Assembly (NCBI RefSeq): GCF_026625885.1
Contig: NZ_CP113068.1
Coordinates: forward strand, 6,200,001-6,264,000
Direction: 5' to 3'
Length of the DNA stretch: 64,000 nucleotides
From: Roseateles sp. SL47
Lineage (GTDB): Bacteria; Pseudomonadota; Gammaproteobacteria; Burkholderiales; Burkholderiaceae_C
The position numbers were made by a program, and so were the translations under genes. How positions within the stretch are numbered: position 1 is the stretch's first letter; each line of letters begins with the position of its first letter. Shown here piece after piece: positions 57,709-64,000 of the stretch. The notes beneath the pieces are model-generated. The model made no database searches. It was given only the letters and a program-made list of their open reading frames with translations, and was not told the origin of the DNA.

Positions 57709-60447
57709 ATGGGTCCTACTTATTTCAACTATTGGGGGAAAGCCCGGCCAGTCGCTGATGGCCGGGCTGAATGGCATTTGCTGCCCTTTCACTGCCTTGA
57801 CGTCGCGGCTGTCGGCGTGGTTTACCTCCAGAGAGCCCCACATCTTTGCCGCCGGCTGCAAGAGCAACTGCAGATGTCGGACGCGCAGCTTCTGGATTGG
57901 ATGGCTTTCTGGTTGGCCATTCACGACCTCGGGAAGTTCGCCTCGGCGTTTCAAGCGCAGCGATCCGACATCGTGAAGCGCTTGCAGGAGCGAGCGATCA
58001 ATACCAGTTACACGGTTCGACATGACTCCCTGGGCATGATGTTCTGGCGAGAGCGCTTGTCCACGCGAGTGATGCAGGAAACATGGTTTGGGCCTGATAC
58101 CGAAGGCCTGATGTACGGCCTGGATTTTTGGGCCCGTGCAGTCACCGGGCATCACGGCCAGCCACCGGAGGAGTCGCGCCGCGATCTGGGACCGCATTTC
58201 CATAGTGACCACGATCTGCCAGCGGCGACCGAGTTTGCCGTTCAGATGAAGAACACCTTTCTTCGCGGCTTTGATTTCAACCAAGGGTGTTTTTCAAACC
58301 CGAAAGCCTTTCTGCGTGAGAGCAGACGCCTGTCTTGGTGGGTTGCCGGGTTGGCCGTGTTGGCTGATTGGGTCGGGTCGAACCAGGACTACTTCAACTA
58401 TCACGATGAGCCGCTGCCCTTGAAGGACTACTGGGCCAGCGCCTTGATCAAGGCGGAACGCGCGGTTGGCGCGGTTGGCATTCTGCCAGTTGCCACGAAG
58501 TGCCAGCTTGGTTTCGACCAGTTGTTCCCTGATATTTCCGTGCCTTCCCCCTTGCAGGCTTGGGCAGAGGACGTGCAGTTGGTGACCGGCCCTCAAATCC
58601 ATTTGCTCGAAGACGTCACTGGTGCCGGCAAGACAGAAGCTGCCATGGCTTTGACACATCGCTTGATGGGTGAGGGTTCAGCGGATGGTTTCTTCATTGG
58701 CCTGCCCACCATGGCCACTGCCAATGCCATGTACGGTCGGCTGAGTACCTTCTACATGCGGCTGTACGACGGCCTTGCCAGCATGACCCTCGCCAACGGC
58801 CAGCGTGATTTGGTGTCTGCCTTCGCCCAGTCGGTGTTGGAGCCGGGCGAACCGGAAGCTGACGTTGACCAGCAGGATGAAACTGCGACCGCGCGTTGCA
58901 CTGCTTGGCTGGCAGATCACAACAAGCGCGCGCTGCTCGCGCCGACCGGAGTGGGCACCATCGACCAGGCTCTGATGGCTGCCTTGCAAGGGAAGCATCA
59001 ATCTTTGCGTTTGCTGGGCTTGTTCCGAAAAGTCTTGGTGGTCGACGAAGTGCACGCCTGCGACCCCTATATGCAAGGCGTACTTGAACGCCTGCTGGAG
59101 TGCCATGCGCAGGCGGGCGGGAGTGCCATCCTGTTGTCGGCCACTTTGCCGCAAGTCATGAAGCAAAGCCTGCTGGACGCATTCGCAACCGGGGCCGGGT
59201 CACAAGCGCCGGAGGCATGTGGTTCGGGCTATCCATTGGTCACCAGTTGGTCTGCCGCCCGACCTGATCAACTGCTTGAGGCCGAGGTGGCTACTCGGGC
59301 CGATGTGTCTCGCAAGGTAATGACGCGTTACTGCGCGGACGTTGGCGATGTTGTGACCGGCATCAAGGAGGCACTGGAAAAGGGGCAGTGCGTTTGCTGG
59401 ATGCGCAACACGGTGATTGACGCCTTGGACGCACACGCCATGTTTGCTAACCACATGCCGGCAGATAACTTGACGTTGTTTCATGCGCGCTTTTCTCTCA
59501 GTGATCGCCTGGGCTCAGAGCAACTCATTCTGGAGCGCTTTGGCAAACACAGCACGCCCGAGCAACGGCGTGGCCGCCTCGTTATTGCAACCCAGGTGGC
59601 CGAGCAGTCGCTTGATGCAGATTGGGATCTGGTAGTCAGTGACCTCGCCCCCATTGATCGATTGATTCAGCGAGCCGGCCGCTTGCAGCGCCATCGCCGT
59701 GATGCTCAAGGTCGGCGCCTCTTTGACGCTGCGCAAGCAGATGGCCGCGGTGCCCCGACCCTATGGGTATTGGGGCCTGCCTGGAATCGTGAGCCGACGC
59801 GTGATTGGTTCAAGGCCGCCTTTCCCAAATCCGCGAAGGTGTATCGGCATCACGGGCAACTGTGGCTGACGGCGCAGCTGTTGCAGGCGGGCAGCTTCGC
59901 GATGCCGGCGGACGCACGCACGCTCATTGAGGGTGTGTTCGGTGCGAGCCAAACCTTTCCACCAGGCTTGCAGCCCTTGGCTGACGGCGTGGAGGGCGAG
60001 GAAATGAGTGAGGCCTCCTTGGCCAAACAGAATTCCATCAAGCTGGGCGTTGGCTACCAGCGCGGCAGCGTGGACTGGTGGGCTGATGCCAAAACGCCCT
60101 CCCGCATTGGCGAGCCCAGCGTGAGCGTGCTGCTTGCCCGCTGGCGCAATGGCCGTTTGGTGCCGTGGGTTGATCACGCTGAGGTTCGCTACGCCTGGGC
60201 TTACAGCACCGTGCGCGTGCCACAACGGTTGATCGCAGCCACCGCTGATCTGGATGACGCCGATCAGCAAGCAGAGTTGTTGCGGGTCCAGGAAACCCTG
60301 CCGGATAAGGGCAAGTGGTCGGTGCTCTTGCCGCTTGAGGAGCTTGAGCAGCGTCATGAAGGCGTTGCGCTGGCTCAGCAGGGTGCTCGTCAGGTGAAGC
60401 GTCGATGGACCTACGACCCGCAGTTTGGACTGAAGGCCGTAGGGTGA
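57709..60447 (+). CDS. cas3: Type I-E CRISPR nuclease-helicase Cas3
   Basis: A 912-residue HD nuclease plus superfamily 2 helicase. The HD part has FHCLD (~28), IHDLGKFA (~71) and GHHGQP (~148). The helicase part has Walker A VTGAGKTEAA (~303), the DEVH box (~447), SAT in LLSATLP (~477), IATQVAEQSLD (~627) and QRAGRLQRH (~655). Cas3 is recruited by target-bound Cascade and degrades the DNA. ATG 57709 is chosen since AGGGAG lies 10 nt upstream and MGPTYFNYWGK is the usual beginning; the frame is open 40 codons further. It is first in the operon, 183 nt before casA, and that gap carries repeat-like regulatory sequence. Confidence 0.97.
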   Translation: MGPTYFNYWGKARPVADGRAEWHLLPFHCLDVAAVGVVYLQRAPHLCRRLQEQLQMSDAQLLDWMAFWLAIHDLGKFASAFQAQRSDIVKRLQERAINTSYTVRHDSLGMMFWRERLSTRVMQETWFGPDTEGLMYGLDFWARAVTGHHGQPPEESRRDLGPHFHSDHDLPAATEFAVQMKNTFLRGFDFNQGCFSNPKAFLRESRRLSWWVAGLAVLADWVGSNQDYFNYHDEPLPLKDYWASALIKAERAVGAVGILPVATKCQLGFDQLFPDISVPSPLQAWAEDVQLVTGPQIHLLEDVTGAGKTEAAMALTHRLMGEGSADGFFIGLPTMATANAMYGRLSTFYMRLYDGLASMTLANGQRDLVSAFAQSVLEPGEPEADVDQQDETATARCTAWLADHNKRALLAPTGVGTIDQALMAALQGKHQSLRLLGLFRKVLVVDEVHACDPYMQGVLERLLECHAQAGGSAILLSATLPQVMKQSLLDAFATGAGSQAPEACGSGYPLVTSWSAARPDQLLEAEVATRADVSRKVMTRYCADVGDVVTGIKEALEKGQCVCWMRNTVIDALDAHAMFANHMPADNLTLFHARFSLSDRLGSEQLILERFGKHSTPEQRRGRLVIATQVAEQSLDADWDLVVSDLAPIDRLIQRAGRLQRHRRDAQGRRLFDAAQADGRGAPTLWVLGPAWNREPTRDWFKAAFPKSAKVYRHHGQLWLTAQLLQAGSFAMPADARTLIEGVFGASQTFPPGLQPLADGVEGEEMSEASLAKQNSIKLGVGYQRGSVDWWADAKTPSRIGEPSVSVLLARWRNGRLVPWVDHAEVRYAWAYSTVRVPQRLIAATADLDDADQQAELLRVQETLPDKGKWSVLLPLEELEQRHEGVALAQQGARQVKRRWTYDPQFGLKAVG

Positions 60448-60458
60448 GACTTGTCATA

Positions 60459-60487
60459 CGGTCATCCCCACCATGGTGGGGAACGAG
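60459..60487 (-). CRISPR. Degenerate I-E repeat A (3' repeat of a mini-array)
   Basis: On the minus strand: prefix (C)TCGTT, 16-nt hairpin CCCCACCATGGTGGGG, then ATGACCG. This is the I-E repeat plan (5-nt prefix, 6-bp stem with 4-nt loop, 8-nt handle), with one A lost from the handle. It lies 11 nt after the cas3 stop. As the downstream repeat it would supply the 3' hairpin of a crRNA-like transcript. Confidence 0.8.
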
Positions 60488-60506
60488 GTCCGAACGTTAG
60501 ACGGCT
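60488..60506 (-). CRISPR. Short spacer of the mini-array, matching the casA promoter
   Basis: Read on the minus strand directly after the repeat-B handle, its first 18 nt are AGCCGTCTAACGTTCGGA. The stretch at 60580-60563 (minus strand) is AGCCGACTAACCTTCGGA. Only positions 6 and 12 differ. With 19-20 nt instead of the usual 32, it is far shorter than an immunity spacer of this type. Confidence 0.8.
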
Positions 60507-60535
60507 CGGTTCATCTTCAACACGTTGAAGAAGCC
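60507..60535 (-). CRISPR. Degenerate I-E repeat B (5' repeat, canonical handle)
   Basis: On the minus strand: GGCTT, hairpin CTTCAACGTGTTGAAG, then ATGAACCG, giving 5+16+8 = 29 nt, the exact I-E repeat geometry. The stem keeps pairing although its sequence differs completely from repeat A. The 8-nt handle ATGAACCG is the form I recall from typical GGGGATGAACCG-ending I-E repeats. Cas6e cleavage at the stem base would leave this handle on the short guide. Confidence 0.75.
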
Positions 60536-60558
60536 AACACTATCGCAAAATAAAAAAT

Positions 60559-60588
60559 TTTATCCGAAGGTTAGTCGGCTCTTATCAT
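60559..60588 (+). promoter_or_regulatory. casA promoter overlapping the Cascade self-target and AAG PAM
   Basis: A -10-like TATCAT (60583-60588) with a weak -35-like TTATCC (60560-60565) 17 nt upstream would drive casA. The self-target of the mini-array spacer (60563-60580) occupies the -35/-10 spacer. Its PAM, 5'-AAG on the minus strand (60583-60581), touches the -10 box. Cascade bound here should block RNA polymerase. The AT-rich stretch at 60546-60562 could also serve a minus-strand promoter for the guide itself. Confidence 0.6.
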
Positions 60589-60630
60589 TTTCTGCTAGTG
60601 TTCGGCCACAACGATGCAGGGAGAACTGTC

Positions 60631-62247
60631 ATGCAATTGTTTGAAGAAAATTGGATGCCCGTGCGGACACGCACGGGAGAGCGCCGCTGGATTGCGCCTG
60701 ATCAGCTGTCTGACCCCGACCTGGTTGCGTTCGACTCTGAGCGGGCCGATTTCAACGGTGCCTTGATGCAGTTCGGCATCGGGCTTCTGACGACCACCAT
60801 TCCGTTGGAAGACGGCCTGGATTGGCGTGGCCTGTTCCAGTCGCCGCCTGATCGGAGTTCATTGCGCCGTTGGTTTCAACCACACGCCACAGCGTTCAAG
60901 TGCGACGGCGACGGTCCGCGATTTTTGCAGGACTTTTCGTTGACCAACCCGCCTGATGTCGGCATCGCCTCGCTGCTGATCGACTCGCCGGGTGAAAACG
61001 CCATCAAGAACAACAGCGACCATTTCGTGAAGCGAGGGCGCATCGAACATCTCTGCCCGCATTGCGCGATTACCGCCTTGCTGACGCTGCAGATCAACGC
61101 GCCAGCAGGTGGGGCCGGCAATCGCACTGGTTTGCGTGGCGGTGGCCCCTTGACCACTTTGTTGGCTTGCCAGCCGACGCAGTCACTTTGGCATGACCTC
61201 TGGCTCAACGTGATGGAGTTGCCTGCGAGCCATGCGTATGGCGGCGACCCGAAGAAGACGGCGGCGCACTTCACCTTCCCCTGGCTGGCAGACATCACTG
61301 GCATCCAGAAGGAGGGTGGCGAAACTTCGCCACTGCAAACGCATCCGTTCCATGTCTTTTGGGGCATGCCTCGCCGAATCCGTCTTGATTTTCAAGCCAC
61401 CCAACCTGGCGAATGCGATCTCTGCCATCGCTTTCATGAGCAGTTGATTCATCAATACGCCACAAGGCCGTACGGCTTGAACTACAAGGGCCCCTGGGAC
61501 CATGTCTTGTCGCCTTATTACGAAACCAAGGAGGGTTGGTTACCGCTACACCCACAGCCCGGAGGCTTCGGCTATCGGCACTGGCTGGCCTGGGTGCTTG
61601 GCGCTGGTGATGACAAACAGCGTCAGCGGCCCGCACGGGTTCTAGAGCATTACCGGACCACCCGTCGTGCCAATCATGCCGGTACGCAGTTGAAGCTATG
61701 GGCCTTTGGCTACGACATGGAGAACATGAAACCGAGGTGCTGGTATGAGTCCACCTTGCCGCTTTATGGATTGGAAGGCTGTGACACCCAGGACGTTGTG
61801 CGGATTGAGGCCATGGTTGGCACTTGGCTAGAAGCAGCCAAGTTCAGCCTCTATGCCTTGCGCAGTGCCGTCAAATCAGCCTGGTTTGGTGGTGATGCCC
61901 GCGGCGACTACAGCGCCGTAGACGCAGCGTTCTGGACCCAGACCGAGTCAGCGTTCTACGAGTACTTGAAGCTGTTGATCAGCTCAGCTCGTGAGGGTCG
62001 CCTCATCGATGGCCCGCAACTCGGGCAGCTTTGGCTTCAGGCCTTGAGCCGCGCCTGCTTGCGCCTGTTTGACGAGGTGTTTGTGGGTGCCGGCCAAATT
62101 GGCAGGCAGAACCCGCAGCGCGTAGCTGCCGCACACAAGCTGCTTCGAAACACACTGTACGGCAACAAGCTCCGTGCCATGTTGAATCTGCCCGTCACAG
62201 AGCCCGCAGGCAAGGGTTCCAAGCGGCTCGTAACCAAATCCAATTGA
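60631..62247 (+). CDS. casA: Cascade large subunit CasA (Cse1/Cas8e)
   Basis: A 538-residue protein beginning MQLFEENWMPVRTRTGERRWIAP, the usual Cse1 opening (LF...W(I/M)PV). It has the typical Cys pairs LCPHCAITALL (~140) and ECDLCHRFH (~265). CasA recognises the PAM and recruits Cas3. ATG 60631 is chosen: AGGGAG lies 7 nt ahead; the frame is open 11 codons upstream to 60598. It is followed 10 nt later by casB. The promoter in front appears to be a Cascade target. Confidence 0.95.
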   Translation: MQLFEENWMPVRTRTGERRWIAPDQLSDPDLVAFDSERADFNGALMQFGIGLLTTTIPLEDGLDWRGLFQSPPDRSSLRRWFQPHATAFKCDGDGPRFLQDFSLTNPPDVGIASLLIDSPGENAIKNNSDHFVKRGRIEHLCPHCAITALLTLQINAPAGGAGNRTGLRGGGPLTTLLACQPTQSLWHDLWLNVMELPASHAYGGDPKKTAAHFTFPWLADITGIQKEGGETSPLQTHPFHVFWGMPRRIRLDFQATQPGECDLCHRFHEQLIHQYATRPYGLNYKGPWDHVLSPYYETKEGWLPLHPQPGGFGYRHWLAWVLGAGDDKQRQRPARVLEHYRTTRRANHAGTQLKLWAFGYDMENMKPRCWYESTLPLYGLEGCDTQDVVRIEAMVGTWLEAAKFSLYALRSAVKSAWFGGDARGDYSAVDAAFWTQTESAFYEYLKLLISSAREGRLIDGPQLGQLWLQALSRACLRLFDEVFVGAGQIGRQNPQRVAAAHKLLRNTLYGNKLRAMLNLPVTEPAGKGSKRLVTKSN

Positions 62248-62257
62248 GGAGGGACGC

Positions 62258-62752
62258 ATGTCCAGAAAACTGACTGAAGACACCCCGGTCGGCAAAGCCT
62301 TGATCGACTGGTGGAAACATCTTGATGATGACAAAGGCGGCCGGGCGCAGTTGCGGCGCGCGTCAAGCGTGTTCGAGGCGCTGATGTGCCCCGCATTCCA
62401 GCGTTTGCAGAGCCGCCTGGTTGCAATCAGCCCAGAGATGTTCAGCAAGGGACATCAGCTCGACCGGCTGGCCATGGCCTGCGCGTTGATGGCGCACGTC
62501 AAGGTCACGAGCGAACTCACATTGCCAAAGGCCATGAGTGCTCGGCCCAAGGGCGCAGAGCGCAATCCAGTCAGTGAGCTGCGATTCAAGCGTTTGCTTG
62601 AGTCACCCGACGACGAGGCCTTGTTCTCCGGATTGCGCCGTGCTCTGCCCCTGATCGAGCAAAAAGTAGATTTGCTGAGCCTGGCCAGCGCCGTTCTGTA
62701 CTGGGGCAACGATGTCAAACGTGCCTGGGCTTATGACTACGACTGGCTTTGA
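62258..62752 (+). CDS. casB: Cascade small subunit CasB (Cse2/Cas11e)
   Basis: A 164-residue, helix-rich protein of the Cse2 family: AL.DWW..L (~14-22, ALIDWWKHL) at the start, RAQLRRASS (~29-37), and RFKRLLES (~107) near the middle, plus the C-terminal WGNDVKRAWAYDY. Two copies of CasB form the belly of Cascade and stabilise the R-loop. GGAGG 5 nt before the ATG supports the start. It lies between casA and casC as usual. Confidence 0.95.
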   Translation: MSRKLTEDTPVGKALIDWWKHLDDDKGGRAQLRRASSVFEALMCPAFQRLQSRLVAISPEMFSKGHQLDRLAMACALMAHVKVTSELTLPKAMSARPKGAERNPVSELRFKRLLESPDDEALFSGLRRALPLIEQKVDLLSLASAVLYWGNDVKRAWAYDYDWL

Positions 62753-62803
62753 AGCGGGTCGCACCTCAACTGAACTTTCACCATCACTGTCAGGGAGATA
62801 AAA

Positions 62804-63856
62804 ATGTCCACTTTCCTTCAACTGCACGTTCTCACCAGCCACGCACCGTCTAATCTCAACCGTGATGACACCGGTCGTCCGAAGACTGCCTTGATGGGTG
62901 ACGCGCTGCGTTTGCGGATCTCATCGCAAAGCCAGAAGCGGGCATGGCGGACTTCAGATGTATTTGAAGAAGCGTTGGGTGAGCATCTCGGCAAGCGGAC
63001 ACGCATGCTGGGCAAGGAAGCCTATGACCTGATCAAGGCAGCAGGCGTTGATGACAAGAAGGCGCGCGAATGGGCCCGTCAGATCGCCGCCTGTTTCGGC
63101 AAGATCAAATCTGACAAGAAAACCGAGCAAGACGAAGACTTGCAGATCGAACAGCTTGCCCACGTGAGCCCTGCTGAGCGCGCTGCCGTGCTAGCTTTGG
63201 CCCAAGCCTGTGGCGAGCGCAAGGCCGGTCCAGACGAGTCCGAACTCAAGTTGCTCACCAGCGAAGCTGGCGCTGTCGACATCGCGATGTTTGGCCGCAT
63301 GTTGGCTGATTCGCCGGCATTCAACGTCGAAGCGGCAGTGCAGGTTGCGCACGCTATCACCGTGCACCGCGCCGCAGTTGAAGACGACTATTTCAGTGCC
63401 GTCGATGACCTGAACCCCCGTGGCGCAGGACATATCGGCGAGCGTGGCTACGGCGCCGGTTTGTTCTACCTTTACGTGTGTATCAATCGCGACCTGCTCA
63501 AAGCCAACCTCAATGGGGACGATGCCTTGGTCAGCAAAGCGCTGGATGCGTTGCTGCAGGCCATCACCAAGGTCAGCCCGACGGGGATGCAGAACAGCTT
63601 TGCGTCTCGCGCTTATGCCAGCTATGTGCTGGCGGAAAAAGGGTCGCAACAGCCCCGCAGTTTGTCCCAGGCGTACATCAAGCCGGTCAAGCCCTACGGC
63701 AACCAGTCGATGCTGAGTGAGGCCATCGCCGCACTGTCTAAGCAGCGTGACGGCTTTGACAAAGTGTACGGCCAGTGTTCCGACGCCCACCGCGAGATTA
63801 ATGCAGAGGAAGGCACGGGTTCGCTTTCGGAGATTGCCGCTTTCTTGCAGGGCTGA
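62804..63856 (+). CDS. casC: Cascade backbone subunit CasC (Cse4/Cas7e)
   Basis: A 350-residue RAMP-type protein starting MSTFLQLHVLTSHAPSNLNRDDTGRPKTA, the near-invariant opening of Cas7e. RISSQSQKRAWRTS (~38-51) is the crRNA-binding region, and a thumb-like basic part follows. Six copies make the backbone of Cascade and insert a thumb at every sixth guide base, which leaves that base unpaired. AGGGAG 9 nt before the ATG supports the start. The next gene begins 3 nt after the stop. Confidence 0.96.
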   Translation: MSTFLQLHVLTSHAPSNLNRDDTGRPKTALMGDALRLRISSQSQKRAWRTSDVFEEALGEHLGKRTRMLGKEAYDLIKAAGVDDKKAREWARQIAACFGKIKSDKKTEQDEDLQIEQLAHVSPAERAAVLALAQACGERKAGPDESELKLLTSEAGAVDIAMFGRMLADSPAFNVEAAVQVAHAITVHRAAVEDDYFSAVDDLNPRGAGHIGERGYGAGLFYLYVCINRDLLKANLNGDDALVSKALDALLQAITKVSPTGMQNSFASRAYASYVLAEKGSQQPRSLSQAYIKPVKPYGNQSMLSEAIAALSKQRDGFDKVYGQCSDAHREINAEEGTGSLSEIAAFLQG

Positions 63857-63859
63857 GAG

Positions 63860-64000
63860 ATGGACTACCTCGTATTCCAACTACGTGGTGCGATGGCGTC
63901 TTGGGGTGAGGCTGCAGTGGGTGAATACCGCGGCAGCCATGACTACCCCACGGCATCTGCACTTGCCGGCTTGCTCGGGGCCGCGCTGGGTTTGCGACGT
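63860..64000 (+). CDS. casD: Cascade subunit CasD (Cas5e), cut by the window edge
   Basis: The first 47 residues are visible. They read DYLVFQLRGAMASWGE, then VGEYRGSHDYPTASALAGLLGAALGLRR, matching the Cas5e N-terminus (GPM.SWG....GE.R....P..S...GLL.AALG). CasD binds the 5' handle of the crRNA. It starts 3 nt after casC. The rest of the operon (expected casE, cas1, cas2 and an array) lies outside the window. Confidence 0.93.
   Translation, partial: MDYLVFQLRGAMASWGEAAVGEYRGSHDYPTASALAGLLGAALGLRR

Noticed and set aside
57709..64000. A regular CRISPR array inside the window
   Set aside because: Apart from the two degenerate repeats in front of casA I saw no evenly spaced 29-nt repeats. The array is expected beyond the right edge.

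Overview
The window comes from a GC-rich Gram-negative genome. Its gene content (a long-type cyd operon with CydX, DUF2946 proteins, several TonB receptors, a FAAL-NRPS/PKS line, type I-E cas genes) fits a betaproteobacterium of the order Burkholderiales. A Roseateles/Mitsuaria-like genus is a guess from style only.

Layout. (1) 1-6.1 kb: the 3' part of an unrecognised gene, an FAD/NAD(P)-binding protein, a TauE/SafE permease, and an autotransporter-like protein with a signal sequence far inside the protein. (2) 6.6-36.9 kb: one co-directional hybrid PKS/NRPS cluster, mostly with 4-nt stop/start overlaps. It holds KS-AT-ACP, a luciferase-like monooxygenase, an acyl-ACP-reductase-like enzyme, FAAL-ACP-C-A-PCP, and C-A-PCP-C-A*-PCP-C-A-PCP. 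A* has lost its catalytic motifs. Then come an AhpD-like protein, a nucleotidyltransferase, an MFS exporter, an unknown protein, a free-standing adenylate-forming ligase, a type II thioesterase, a GNAT and a TonB receptor. The product looks like an acylated tetrapeptide-scale lipopeptide. The exporter/receptor pair would fit a metallophore. (3) 37-47.6 kb: an SDR protein, then metal and respiration genes: DUF2946, a TonB-receptor remnant, SCO1 and PCu(A)C copper proteins, and on the minus strand DUF2946-cydD-cydC-cydA-cydB-cydX. (4) 48-56.8 kb: two facing TonB-receptor modules, each headed by another DUF2946 protein. One also carries a PepSY protein with a His-rich loop and a DJ-1/PfpI protein. 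A second TonB remnant lies between them. (5) 56.8-57.7 kb: a junk-like junction with an AbiEii-like remnant and an orphan tRNA 3'-end fragment. (6) 57.7-64 kb: a type I-E CRISPR-Cas operon (cas3, casA, casB, casC, start of casD). It runs off the window before casE/cas1/cas2 and any array.

Most notable result: the cas3-casA intergenic region carries two degenerate I-E repeats on the minus strand around a short spacer. This spacer matches the casA promoter at 16 of 18 positions. The two mismatches fall at positions 6 and 12, the ones Cascade leaves unpaired, and the target has a 5'-AAG PAM. The simplest reading is a built-in crRNA-like guide that directs Cascade to repress its own operon.
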